A DNA stretch of 8,278 nucleotides from Gemmatimonadota bacterium (GCA_025361465.1 JANYAG010000339.1:1-8278), one strand, 5' to 3'. Positions 1-6,726 are shown, numbered from the stretch's first letter. A program made the numbers and translations. The notes: a model not told the origin generated them from the sequence alone.

Positions 1-2
1 AC

Positions 3-242
3 GCCGGCATCACGGTCAACAAGAACACCATCCCTGATGACCCTGCCTCGCCGTTCGTCACCAGCGGAATCCGAATCGGCACCTCGGCGCTCACAACACG
101 AGGGATGGGGACGACCGAGATGCGGCGGATTGCCGGCATGATCGACACCGCGCTCACGGCGCGGGACGAGGCCACGGTGGCCCGGGTGAAGGCCGACGCC
201 GAGGAACTCGGCCGCCTCTTCCCGTTGTACGGGACGGCGTGA
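3..242 (+). CDS. glyA: Serine hydroxymethyltransferase, C-terminal fragment (5' end outside window)
   Basis: The last 79 residues of a PLP-dependent serine hydroxymethyltransferase, which interconverts serine plus tetrahydrofolate with glycine plus 5,10-methylene-THF in the cytosol and is the main source of one-carbon units. The fragment opens with AGITVNKNTIPDD and continues with SGIRIGTSALTTRGMG. These correspond to the family's conserved NKN(x)2P and SGxRxGTxAxTTRG blocks. The Arg in SGIRIGT (nt 72-74) aligns with the arginine that binds the substrate carboxylate. After this comes the usual C-terminal helical stretch, ending LGRLFPLYGTA. Only the C-terminal domain is visible; the PLP lysine and the active-site core lie upstream. 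The reading frame is intact to the TGA at 240-242. The next gene begins 6 nt later, so the two are probably co-transcribed. Confidence 0.95.
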   Translation, partial: AGITVNKNTIPDDPASPFVTSGIRIGTSALTTRGMGTTEMRRIAGMIDTALTARDEATVARVKADAEELGRLFPLYGTA

Positions 243-248
243 TCCCGG

Positions 249-638
249 ATGCCTGAGATCGTCTTCGTCGATGACGTGCTGGTCCGGATCCGCAACCGCG
301 GCGGCAAGCAGTACGACGAGAAGGCATACCTCTTCCTGCTGGCGGCCATCGAATACCTGCAGTGCAAGCTGGACCGCCGTCGGCACGTCACGGCGGCGGA
401 ACTCTGCTGGGCCTGCCGGGACATGGCCCTGGAGCGGTTCGGCCTGTTGTCCCGCACGGTGCTCGATTGCTGGGGGCTGACCTCGACGGCAGACTTCGGC
501 CGGATTGTCTACACGCTCGTCGACGTGTCGCTGCTGTCGACGCAGACGGGTGATCGGGAAGAGGATTTCCACGGGGTGTACGACTTCCGGTCCGCGTTCG
601 ACGAATCCTATGCGTTGGGGTGGGCTCCCGAGGCATAA
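249..638 (+). CDS. Minf_1886-family conserved protein of unknown function
   Basis: A 129-residue protein that I recognise as the Minf_1886 family (TIGR04138-type), described from Verrucomicrobia, Planctomycetes and other environmental phyla and without a known function. The family landmarks appear in order: a YDEKAYLFLLAAIEYLQ helix (residues 22-38), an RHVTAAELC block (45-53), ALERFGLLSRTVLDCWG (60-76), TSTADFGRIVYTLVD (78-92) and a closing DF..VYDF..AF element (106-117). It is acidic and soluble, with no signal peptide or membrane segment, so it is probably cytosolic. The length fits a single complete copy. The ATG at 249 is the first start after the glyA stop (6 nt away). I see no convincing Shine-Dalgarno, so translation may be coupled to glyA. 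Sitting next to glyA suggests a link to core metabolism but does not show one. Confidence 0.8.
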   Translation: MPEIVFVDDVLVRIRNRGGKQYDEKAYLFLLAAIEYLQCKLDRRRHVTAAELCWACRDMALERFGLLSRTVLDCWGLTSTADFGRIVYTLVDVSLLSTQTGDREEDFHGVYDFRSAFDESYALGWAPEA

Positions 639-666
639 CCGCAGTCCGCTCCGCTAGCTTTCCCGC

Positions 667-2220
667 ATGCGTTCGATCCCCATCCTCACCCCCCAACAAT
701 CCCGTGCCTGGGATGCCTCCACCGTCGCGGCGGGTCGTCCCGCTCGCCTGCTGATGGACGCGGCTGGGCAGTCCGTGGCGCAGCTGGTACTGGATCGCCT
801 GGGTGGCCCAGCGCATCAAGGGGTGCTGGTGGCGGCAGGGCCCGGCAACAACGGTGGAGATGGCTGGGTGTGTGCGCGGGCCCTGCATGTCCTCGGGGTT
901 CCGGTCTGGGTGAGCGAATCGGAGGCACCGGCGGAGGGCTCCCTCTGCGCGGCGGTGCGTGCCGTCGCCCTGAACGACGGCGTGCGCACGGTTTCATGCG
1001 ACGGCCCGTGGCCCAGCGTCGGACTTTTCATCGATGCCCTGCTCGGCACCGGTGCCAAGGGGGCACCTCGCGGCACGATGGCTCCACTGATCGCGCGAAT
1101 GATCGACGCCGAGCGACCGGTCGTCGCGATCGATGGGCCGAGCGGACTGGACCTCGCCACGGGAATGCACTACGGCCTGCTGCAAGCCGACCTGACCGTC
1201 ACATTTGGTGGGGCACGTCGCGGGCACGTGATGGCGCGAGACGAGATCGGCGACCTGGTGGTGGTCGATATCGGATTCTGCCCGCCTGATCCTGCCTTGC
1301 CCGAGCTGGTGGACACCCGCTGGGCGGCAGAGCGCTGGCAACCGCTCAAGGCAAATGCCCACAAGGGCACCCGCGGTCGCGTGGTGGTCATCGGCGGTGC
1401 CGCGGGGATGAGCGGTGCGGTGCGTCTGTGCACCCGGTCGGCGTTCGCCGCGGGGGCAGGGTTGCTGCACGTCGTGGCGCCGGATGTCACGGTGGCGGCA
1501 CTCCGCGCAGCCGAACCCGACGTCCAGACCCTGGCGCACGAACTCGCCTTGCCGCTCAGCGCCGAGTTGCAGGGACTCCTGGCGAAGGCCGACGCGGTGG
1601 CTGTTGGTCCAGGCCTCGGCCGGGCGCCGGAGCGAGCCGCGTTCGTTCTTGCGGTGATCGACGCATCGCGCGCGGCGGTGGTGGATGCCGATGGACTCGT
1701 CGCACTGAAGAGCGAGCGCGCGGCCTTCCTCGCCCTCGCCAGGCAACGTCCGGTGGTCTGCACGCCGCATGTCGGCGAGTTCCGGACGCTCTTCGGTGAC
1801 GTGGCACATGACCTCGAAACCGCCCCGTGGGATGCGGCCGCTGCTGCCGCTGCGGCCAGCAGCACCACCGTGCTGCTCAAGGGCGTGCCGACGGTTGTCG
1901 CATGTCCCGATGGTGCGCTCCTGACGGTGGCGGCCGGCAATCCGGGCCTCGCCACCGGCGGCAGCGGTGACGTGCTTGCGGGCCTTATCGCCACGCTGCT
2001 GGCGCAAGGGGTCGACCTTCCCGAGGCCGCGGCACTCGGCGCCCAGGCGCTGGGCGATGCCGCCGACCATGCGGCGCGGCGCGTCACGGCGCGGGCGATG
2101 CGACCGATGGACGTGGTGCATGCCTTGCCTGATGTGTGGCGGCTCTGGGGACGACTGCACGGCGCGTCCATGGCACCATCCGTCGTGTTGCTCGACCTCC
2201 CTCGACCGCGGACCACCTGA
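667..2220 (+). CDS. nnr: Bifunctional NAD(P)H-hydrate epimerase / ADP-dependent NAD(P)H-hydrate dehydratase
   Basis: A 517-residue fused repair enzyme. The N-terminal YjeF_N domain (about 1-215) epimerises R- and S-NAD(P)HX. The C-terminal ribokinase-like domain (about 225-495) dehydrates S-NAD(P)HX back to NAD(P)H at the cost of ADP. N-domain marks: GPGNNGGDGW (58-67), FIDALLGTG (121-129) and AIDGPSGLD (154-162). C-domain marks: HKGTRGRVVVIGG (232-244), GPGLG (314-318), DADGL (340-344), TPHVGEF (366-372), LLKG (403-406) and GNPGLATGGSGD (424-435), whose final Asp is the expected catalytic residue. The length is normal for the E. coli YjeF type. The first ATG is at 667; the 28-nt upstream gap lacks a Shine-Dalgarno. 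The extreme C-terminus after about 495 (Pro/Arg-rich) is probably an unstructured tail. The TGA overlaps the next ATG, indicating coupling with the lipoprotein gene. Confidence 0.95.
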   Translation: MRSIPILTPQQSRAWDASTVAAGRPARLLMDAAGQSVAQLVLDRLGGPAHQGVLVAAGPGNNGGDGWVCARALHVLGVPVWVSESEAPAEGSLCAAVRAVALNDGVRTVSCDGPWPSVGLFIDALLGTGAKGAPRGTMAPLIARMIDAERPVVAIDGPSGLDLATGMHYGLLQADLTVTFGGARRGHVMARDEIGDLVVVDIGFCPPDPALPELVDTRWAAERWQPLKANAHKGTRGRVVVIGGAAGMSGAVRLCTRSAFAAGAGLLHVVAPDVTVAALRAAEPDVQTLAHELALPLSAELQGLLAKADAVAVGPGLGRAPERAAFVLAVIDASRAAVVDADGLVALKSERAAFLALARQRPVVCTPHVGEFRTLFGDVAHDLETAPWDAAAAAAAASSTTVLLKGVPTVVACPDGALLTVAAGNPGLATGGSGDVLAGLIATLLAQGVDLPEAAALGAQALGDAADHAARRVTARAMRPMDVVHALPDVWRLWGRLHGASMAPSVVLLDLPRPRTT

Positions 2221-3794
2221 TGCGCAGGGCGCTCCTCGCCACCCTGCTGCTTGCTGGCTGTGCCGGGGGCGGCGTTGTGGCGCCGTTGCCGACGCCGAGC
2301 ATCGCCATGCGTCCTGAGGACCGGGTATTGCTCGGCGACTTCTCGCGCGTCACGGCGCTCGCTGCCTCGTATGATCGCGTCTACGTGAGCTACCCGACAG
2401 CGCTCGCGATCTGGCGCCCACTGGCGCAGCGTTGGGACGTCCCGCGCTCACCCGGTAATCCGTCGTTGCTGCAGAATGTCATTGGCGGTGCGACCGATCC
2501 GGTCGATCAGTCCATCTGGCTTGCCACGACGACTGGCTGGGTCCATTACCAGCCGGACATCGATCGCTGGGAAACCAGCAACATCGCCACACGCGTGACC
2601 GGCATTGCGGTCGATCCGAGCAATCCCGGGGCGGGGATGTGGTTTCGGACTTCCGGTGGATGGCTGCAACAGCCGCGCGTCGGTCCGGCGATTCCGGCGA
2701 CTCCGCCGGCCGCGCTCAGGCTGCCCCCCAGTATCAACGATGCCTACGCCGACATCCCGCAGCTTCGTTCCTTGAGCCCCCGCCTCCTGACCGGACCATT
2801 GATGGTGCAGGGTGCCTTCACCGCTGCCGCTCCGAACACGCAGGGCACCGGCTGGTTCCTGGGGACCACCAATCGTGGCCTGCTCTACTTCGATCGCACC
2901 ATGATCGAAGCCCAAGCGATGCCGCTCGGACTGCCGGGTGACGTGGTCGGCGCGATGGCGGCGACGCCTGATGGCCTCTGGGTCGTCACCGACGCCTCGG
3001 TCCGCGTCCCTGCCGGACTCACCTTTCTTTCCGGCGACCTGGCGCAGGCTTCAGGCGTTCCCGGCTCGGCCGTGTTCGGGCTGCCCTTCGAAGCAGCGCG
3101 AGCGCTCCTTCTGGGGACCAGGGCGCTCTGGCTTGCCACCGAGAAGGGGCTGGTGCGCGAACGCCTCGACGACGGCAGGCTGACCCGCTGGGATGTATCC
3201 CAAGGTCTGCCGGACAGCCGCGTGACCACCGTGGCGCAAGCGCAGGGCCGCGTCGTGGCCGGGACCATGCGTGGCCTGGTGGACGTCGGCGGTGATGACA
3301 AGATCACTCGGCGTGCGCTCAGCTATGACGGACCGGTGTACGCCCTCAAGGCCAATGGGGACACCCTCTGGGTGGGAACCGCCTTCGGGCTCTGGGCTTC
3401 GCTCCCCGGTGATGATTCACTGCGGATGCCGGAGGGCTTCCGCCAGCTGGGCACGATCCCGCCGGTCCTCGGCATCGGTTATGTCGGGGACACCCTGGTG
3501 GCGATGGCGCCGGATCATCTGGTCTGGCGCAACCCGGTGTCGGGCGAGTGGACGCGCGGTCCGGACCTCGCCCAGCAGCTGGGCTCACTCACGGCATTTG
3601 CGGCCACGCTGCAAGGTGTCTGGGTCGGGGGGCTTCGCGGCGCGGGATTCGTTCGTCCCGCCACCGGGATCCTGCGCCCGCTGATGGTCGGCAGTGAACT
3701 CCCCGGCCAGGTGACCGCCATCACCGTGAGCGGCGGTTACCTCTGGGTTGGCACGGTTGCGGGTCTGGTCCGGATTCGACTGGAGGGAAGATGA
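2220..3794 (+). CDS. Lipoprotein with beta-propeller (two-component-regulator-propeller-like) repeats
   Basis: A 524-residue protein with a classic lipoprotein signal: two Arg, the hydrophobic stretch ALLATLLLAG and the lipobox L-A-G-C with the lipidated Cys at residue 14. I chose the ATG at 2220 for this reason. An upstream extension to 2136 would bury the signal inside 28 unrelated residues that overlap nnr. The mature part carries repeated W-x-(A/V)-(T/G)-T-x-x-G-L strands, for example SIWLATTTGW (98-107), TGWFLGTTNRGL (210-221), ALWLATEKGL (302-311), VVAGTMRGL (345-353), TLWVGTAFGL (382-391), GVWVGGLRG (466-474) and YLWVGTVAGL (507-516). These resemble the Reg_prop propeller blades of hybrid sensor ectodomains, but no transmembrane helix or kinase follows. 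It is therefore a free, membrane-tethered propeller facing the periplasm. Binding or assembly roles are plausible; the ligand is unknown. It overlaps nnr (TGATG) and thiL (ATGA). Confidence 0.85.
   Translation: MRRALLATLLLAGCAGGGVVAPLPTPSIAMRPEDRVLLGDFSRVTALAASYDRVYVSYPTALAIWRPLAQRWDVPRSPGNPSLLQNVIGGATDPVDQSIWLATTTGWVHYQPDIDRWETSNIATRVTGIAVDPSNPGAGMWFRTSGGWLQQPRVGPAIPATPPAALRLPPSINDAYADIPQLRSLSPRLLTGPLMVQGAFTAAAPNTQGTGWFLGTTNRGLLYFDRTMIEAQAMPLGLPGDVVGAMAATPDGLWVVTDASVRVPAGLTFLSGDLAQASGVPGSAVFGLPFEAARALLLGTRALWLATEKGLVRERLDDGRLTRWDVSQGLPDSRVTTVAQAQGRVVAGTMRGLVDVGGDDKITRRALSYDGPVYALKANGDTLWVGTAFGLWASLPGDDSLRMPEGFRQLGTIPPVLGIGYVGDTLVAMAPDHLVWRNPVSGEWTRGPDLAQQLGSLTAFAATLQGVWVGGLRGAGFVRPATGILRPLMVGSELPGQVTAITVSGGYLWVGTVAGLVRIRLEGR
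3782..3786 (+). promoter_or_regulatory. Ribosome binding site of thiL
   Basis: GGAGG lies 4 nt before the ATG at 3791, inside the last codons of the lipoprotein gene. It supports 3791 as the thiL start over the in-frame ATG five codons further in, which has no comparable motif. Confidence 0.65.
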
Positions 3795-4750
3795 TCACAA
3801 CGTCAATGGGGCCTGGATATGAATTCGATCGCATCCGAGCCATTGCCGCTGCGATCCATGATGTCATTGGCCCGATTGGCGATGATGCGGCGCCGGTACC
3901 GATGGGAGACGGGCAACTCGTTGTCAGTACTGATGCCTCGGTTGAAGGCGTCCACTTCCGCCGACCCTGGCTGACCGCCGAGGAAATCGGCTGGCGGGCG
4001 ACGGCGAGCGCCGTGTCGGATCTGGCGGCGGCCGGCGCGATGCCCGCAGGAGTGACCGTGGCGATGGTGGTGCCGCCCGAGGGCACCGAACACCAGATCG
4101 TGGACGTGATGCGTGGTGCCGGTGCCGTCATGCGGATCGCCGGTGGGATCATCCTCGGCGGCGATCTTTCTTCGGGCCCGTGCTGGATGCTGACGGTCAC
4201 GGTAATCGGGCACGCCAGGCACGCCATGACGCGTGGCGGGGCAAAGTCCGGCGATGGCATCTGGGTGACTGGGCTGCTGGGGGCTTCGCGCGCCGCGGTG
4301 GAATCGTGGCGTCATGGCATCGAGCCAGCAGCGGCCGCACGACTTGCCTTTGCCAGACCGCAGCCCCGGATTGCAGCGGGGCGTTGGCTCGCAGCACACG
4401 GGGCCACCGCGATGATTGACATCAGCGATGGCATCGGCGGCGATGCCGGGCATCTCGCGGCGGCCTCGAGCGTCGGCGTGGCGATCGCCCTTGACGCGCT
4501 GCCAGTGCATCCCGCCGTCCTTGCCGTGGCACCACTGCTCAATCAACCGCCGTCGGTCTTCGCCGGACTCGGCGGCGAGGACTACGAACTGCTGGTCACG
4601 TTGCCGCGCGGCTGGAGCGGCGTGGCGGATTGCGAAGCCGAGACCGGTACCCGCATCACCCTGATCGGGGAGATCGTCGAATCGCCCGGGCTGCATTTCA
4701 GTCTGCTCGGCAAGGATGTCACGTTGCCGGGCTACACCCACCGCATCTGA
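3791..4750 (+). CDS. thiL: Thiamine-monophosphate kinase
   Basis: A 319-residue cytosolic kinase that phosphorylates thiamine monophosphate with ATP to give thiamine diphosphate, the last step of cofactor synthesis. It belongs to the PurM/SelD/HypE-like AIRS fold. Visible family motifs: GDDAA (30-34) and STDASVEGVHF (46-56) for metal-nucleotide binding; the SDLAAAGAMP helix (76-85); GGDLSS (123-128); RGGAKSGDGIWVTG (148-161), which opens the C-terminal half; RPQPR (189-193); IDISDGIGGD (209-218); and GGEDYELL (261-268), a diagnostic ThiL signature. The length matches the family. It overlaps the lipoprotein gene by 4 nt (ATGA), so it is probably the last cistron of the nnr-lipoprotein-thiL run. 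The family's usual SDLAAMG reads SDLAAAG here, a mild substitution. No T-rich terminator follows. Confidence 0.95.
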   Translation: MITTSMGPGYEFDRIRAIAAAIHDVIGPIGDDAAPVPMGDGQLVVSTDASVEGVHFRRPWLTAEEIGWRATASAVSDLAAAGAMPAGVTVAMVVPPEGTEHQIVDVMRGAGAVMRIAGGIILGGDLSSGPCWMLTVTVIGHARHAMTRGGAKSGDGIWVTGLLGASRAAVESWRHGIEPAAAARLAFARPQPRIAAGRWLAAHGATAMIDISDGIGGDAGHLAAASSVGVAIALDALPVHPAVLAVAPLLNQPPSVFAGLGGEDYELLVTLPRGWSGVADCEAETGTRITLIGEIVESPGLHFSLLGKDVTLPGYTHRI

Positions 4751-4971
4751 GCGTGTCAGGTTGCGCATCGCGACGGATCGCTGCTCGGCAGGGATATGGC
4801 AATCTCGGCGAACAGTCTATCGCGCGCCGACCGCGGGCGCCGATGCCGCGAGAGGTGCTGGCGTGGGTTGATTCGCTGCGTGCCACCGAAAGTCGTCGAC
4901 ATTAGCTTTGGTGCAGCTGTATCACCGTTCGCCGGTTGTGTGACTGTTTCCTCACTCCATGGGACCCTCTG
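4751..4971 (+). other. thiL-eno intergenic region, no supported gene
   Basis: About 220 nt without a convincing gene. A 20-codon reading frame (4843-4905) has no ribosome binding site or recognisable product. A GC-rich dyad, GCGCC (4824-4828) with GGCGC (4836-4840) around a 7-nt loop, is not followed by a T tract and is weak as a terminator. The region must hold the eno promoter if eno is transcribed separately from thiL. Confidence 0.5.
4896..4925 (+). promoter_or_regulatory. Candidate sigma-70-type promoter for eno-ftsB
   Basis: TCGACA (4896-4901) and TATCAC (4920-4925) are separated by 18 nt and lie about 45 nt before the eno ATG. Each box matches the consensus only partly. It is the best candidate in an AT-richer patch of the gap, but weak. 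Confidence 0.3.
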
Positions 4972-6252
4972 ATGAGCGCCATCATCGACGTTTCGGCTCG
5001 GGAAATTCTCGATTCACGCGGCAATCCAACGGTCGAGGCCGAGGTGGTGACGGCGACGGGAGCCAAGGGCCGCGCGGCGGTGCCGAGCGGGGCCTCGACG
5101 GGAGAGGCCGAAGCGGTCGAGCTGCGTGATGGCGACAAGGAACGGTATGGTGGCAAGGGGGTGCTCACCGCGGTCAAGAACGTCAACGAGATTCTCGGTC
5201 CCCGGCTTGAAGGGCTCGAGGTCTTCGAGCAGATCGCCATTGACGCGGAGATGACCGACGCCGACGGCACGCCCAACAAGGGCAAGCTCGGGGCCAACGC
5301 GATCCTCGCCGTCTCGATGGCCGCGGCGCGGGCAGCGGCGATGGAAGCCGACTTGCCACTCTACCGTTATCTCGGCGGGCCGATGGCTCGAGTGATGCCG
5401 GTGCCGATGATGAACATCATCAACGGCGGGGCGCACGCCAGCAACAACGTCGATGCGCAGGAGTTCATGATCGTGCCGGTCGGCAGCGATGATTTTGCCG
5501 AGGCGCTGCGGATGGGCGTCGAGGTGTTCCACTCGCTCAAGAAGGTTCTCACCAGTAAGAAGCTCTCGACGGCGGTGGGTGATGAGGGGGGCTTTGCACC
5601 GATGCTCCCCTCCAACGAGGCGGCGCTCGACGCGGTGATGGAAGCGATCGAAGCGGCGGGGTATGAGCCGGGCGAGGACATCGCGATCGCGCTCGACGTC
5701 GCGGCGTCCGAGCTCTACGTAGACGGCAAGTATGTCTGGAAGAAGGGGGATGGCAGCAAGCGCGATGCCGCGGAGATGATCGCGCTCTACGACTCCTGGT
5801 GCAAGAAGTACCCGATCGTCTCGATCGAGGACGGCCTGGCCGAGAACGACTGGGAGGGGTGGAAGGACCTCACGGCAGCGCTGGGCGACACCTGCCAGCT
5901 GGTGGGCGATGACCTCTTCTGCACCAACGTGGAGCGGCTCGGTGACGGGATCGAGGGCGGGGCCGCCAATGCCATCCTGATCAAGCTGAACCAGATCGGC
6001 ACCGTGACCGAGACGCTGCAGTGCATCGAGCTGGCCAAGGGGAGCGCGTTCGGCGTTGTCATCTCGCACCGTTCGGGCGAGACCGAGGACACCTTCATCG
6101 CCGATCTGGCGGTCGCGACCAGCGCGGGCCAGATCAAGACTGGCAGCGCCTCGCGCACCGACCGGATTGCCAAGTACAATCAATTGCTGCGGATTGCCGA
6201 GGCCCTGGGGCCGGTGGCGCACTATCCCGGCGCGGAGATGTACCCGCGGTGA
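4972..6252 (+). CDS. eno: Enolase (phosphopyruvate hydratase)
   Basis: A 426-residue enolase, converting 2-phosphoglycerate to phosphoenolpyruvate in glycolysis and gluconeogenesis. It is cytosolic and in many bacteria also part of RNA-degradation complexes. The N-terminus SAREILDSRGNPTVE is typical. Key sites: PSGASTGEAEA (38-48), NGGAHASNNVDAQEFM (151-166), GDEGGFAP (203-210) with the proton-transfer Glu, magnesium ligands D242 (in LDVAASE), E286 (in SIEDGLAE) and D313 (in VGDD), the signature ILIKLNQIGTVTET (335-348) with catalytic K338, and SHRSGETED (365-373). Nothing is missing. I took the ATG at 4972; the in-frame TTG at 4936 would add 12 residues not seen in enolases. GGGA (4961-4964) is a modest ribosome binding site. 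The TGA overlaps the next gene's GTG. Confidence 0.98.
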   Translation: MSAIIDVSAREILDSRGNPTVEAEVVTATGAKGRAAVPSGASTGEAEAVELRDGDKERYGGKGVLTAVKNVNEILGPRLEGLEVFEQIAIDAEMTDADGTPNKGKLGANAILAVSMAAARAAAMEADLPLYRYLGGPMARVMPVPMMNIINGGAHASNNVDAQEFMIVPVGSDDFAEALRMGVEVFHSLKKVLTSKKLSTAVGDEGGFAPMLPSNEAALDAVMEAIEAAGYEPGEDIAIALDVAASELYVDGKYVWKKGDGSKRDAAEMIALYDSWCKKYPIVSIEDGLAENDWEGWKDLTAALGDTCQLVGDDLFCTNVERLGDGIEGGAANAILIKLNQIGTVTETLQCIELAKGSAFGVVISHRSGETEDTFIADLAVATSAGQIKTGSASRTDRIAKYNQLLRIAEALGPVAHYPGAEMYPR

Positions 6253-6539
6253 ACAAGAAGCGCTGGGCGTCGCTGCTCGTGCTGCTCGGATCGGCCATCT
6301 TCGCCTGGTTCGGTGGCACCTTCAGCACGCCGGAATACCTGGCAATGAAGCACGCCGAAGCGGTGACGCGAGACTCACTCGTCGCCCTCAAGAAGGAAGT
6401 CGACTCGCTGAGCATCTTTCGCGACTCGCTCGCCAGCAATCCTGCCGTGCAGGAGCGCTATGCCAGGGAGACCTGGGGGATGCTGCGGCCGGGTGAGTTG
6501 AGCTTCAAGATCGTGCCGGCGGATAGCGTCAAGCACTAG
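6249..6539 (+). CDS. ftsB: FtsB/DivIC-family septum formation initiator
   Basis: A 96-residue bitopic membrane protein of the FtsB/DivIC family. In known members the protein joins FtsL and FtsQ/DivIB to regulate septal peptidoglycan synthesis. It has a short basic N-terminus (NKKR), one transmembrane helix (about 7-22, SLLVLLGSAIFAWFGG), then a likely coiled coil (about 34-62, AEAVTRDSLVALKKEVDSL), and the family's C-terminal motif from about 66: VQERYARETWGM followed by RPGELSFKIV. The start is a GTG at 6249 overlapping the eno stop (GTGA); no ATG gives an intact membrane helix. The eno-ftsB pairing is conserved in many bacteria and supports the call, as does the length. It is probably co-transcribed and translationally coupled with eno. 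Confidence 0.88.
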   Translation: MNKKRWASLLVLLGSAIFAWFGGTFSTPEYLAMKHAEAVTRDSLVALKKEVDSLSIFRDSLASNPAVQERYARETWGMLRPGELSFKIVPADSVKH

Positions 6540-6562
6540 GAACAGGGTGAAGCGAGGGGGAG

Positions 6563-6574
6563 AATCGGCCGATT
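6563..6574. repeat. Perfect 12-bp palindrome upstream of the tRNA promoter
   Basis: AATCGGCCGATT is a perfect dyad ending 4 nt before the -35 box of the tRNA-Met promoter. It could be an operator, or part of the end of the ftsB transcript (TT and a TTTGCTT follow). The function is not established. Confidence 0.5.
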
Positions 6575-6578
6575 TTGC

Positions 6579-6607
6579 TTGACCTCCGGGCCTCGCCCGG
6601 GTAATCT
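6579..6607 (+). promoter_or_regulatory. Promoter of tRNA-Met
   Basis: TTGACC (-35, 6579-6584) and TAATCT (-10, 6602-6607) are separated by exactly 17 nt. The predicted start, near 6613-6615, lies a few bases before the tRNA 5' end at 6619. The spacer contains a perfect inverted repeat, CCGGGC-CTC-GCCCGG (6586-6600), which is unusual and could be an operator or a chance GC dyad. Confidence 0.72.
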
Positions 6608-6618
6608 CCCCGCCGTTC

Positions 6619-6692
6619 GGCTGGGTAGCTCAGCTGGTTAGAGCACGGCACTCATAATGCCGGGGTCGCGAGTTCGAGTCTCGCCCCAGCTA
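6619..6692 (+). tRNA. tRNA-Met (CAT), elongator type
   Basis: A full cloverleaf can be drawn. Acceptor 6619-6625 pairs with 6685-6691. D arm is GCTC/GAGC (6628-6631, 6641-6644). Anticodon stem is CGGCA/TGCCG (6646-6650, 6658-6662) with loop CTCATAA and anticodon CAT at 6653-6655. Variable loop is GGGTC. T arm is GCGAG/CTCGC with loop TTCGAGT (6673-6679). The discriminator is A6692. No CCA is encoded, so it must be added enzymatically. The arm and loop sequences follow the elongator tRNA-Met pattern (GTAGCTCAG, GGTTAGAGCA, CTCATAATG), not the initiator, which has GGG/CCC in the anticodon stem. A CAT anticodon could also be tRNA-Ile2 after lysidine modification, but the body looks like elongator Met. 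The first acceptor pair is G1-T72, a wobble. Confidence 0.96.
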
Positions 6693-6695
6693 CTT

Positions 6696-6724
6696 GTCCT
6701 GAGCCCGCGAAGCGGGCGAAGGAT
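6696..6724. repeat. REP-like hairpin with symmetric GA/GA internal loop
   Basis: TCCT-GA-GCCCGC-GAA-GCGGGC-GA-AGGA forms a 6-bp GC stem (6703-6708 with 6712-6717) and a 4-bp outer stem (6697-6700 with 6720-6723), separated by opposing GA dinucleotides that can form tandem sheared G-A pairs. It starts 3 nt after the tRNA. No T tract follows, so it is not a standard intrinsic terminator. The form resembles dispersed extragenic palindromes of GC-rich bacteria (CCTGAGC...GAAGGA type), but copy number cannot be judged from this window. Confidence 0.6.
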
Positions 6725-6726
6725 GG

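Noticed and set aside
994..2216. Long minus-strand open frames opposite nnr
   Set aside because: Shadows of the GC-rich coding strand: Arg/Ala/Ser-rich, no start context, and incompatible with the clear nnr motifs on the + strand.
2136..2219. 28-residue N-terminal extension of the lipoprotein
   Set aside because: It overlaps nnr and would displace the lipoprotein signal and lipobox from the N-terminus.
3803..4768. Minus-strand open frame of 321 codons opposite thiL
   Set aside because: Its length mirrors thiL, but the sequence is Arg/His-rich without domains. The + strand has every ThiL signature.
4843..4905. Short + frame MPREVLAWVDSLRATESRRH between thiL and eno
   Set aside because: Only 20 codons, no ribosome binding site and no recognisable family. 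It could be a remnant, but this cannot be supported.
5014..6222. Long minus-strand open frame opposite eno (about 400 codons)
   Set aside because: An open antisense frame caused by the GC-rich codon pattern of eno. The product is His/Arg-rich and has no recognisable domain.
6586..6600. CCGGGC/GCCCGG dyad as an intrinsic terminator of eno-ftsB
   Set aside because: The following bases (GTAATCT) are not a T tract, and the dyad lies between good -35 and -10 boxes.
6673..6692. tRNA 3' end as an att site with a second copy in the window
   Set aside because: No repeat of this sequence was found in the 1.6 kb downstream, and no integrase is present.
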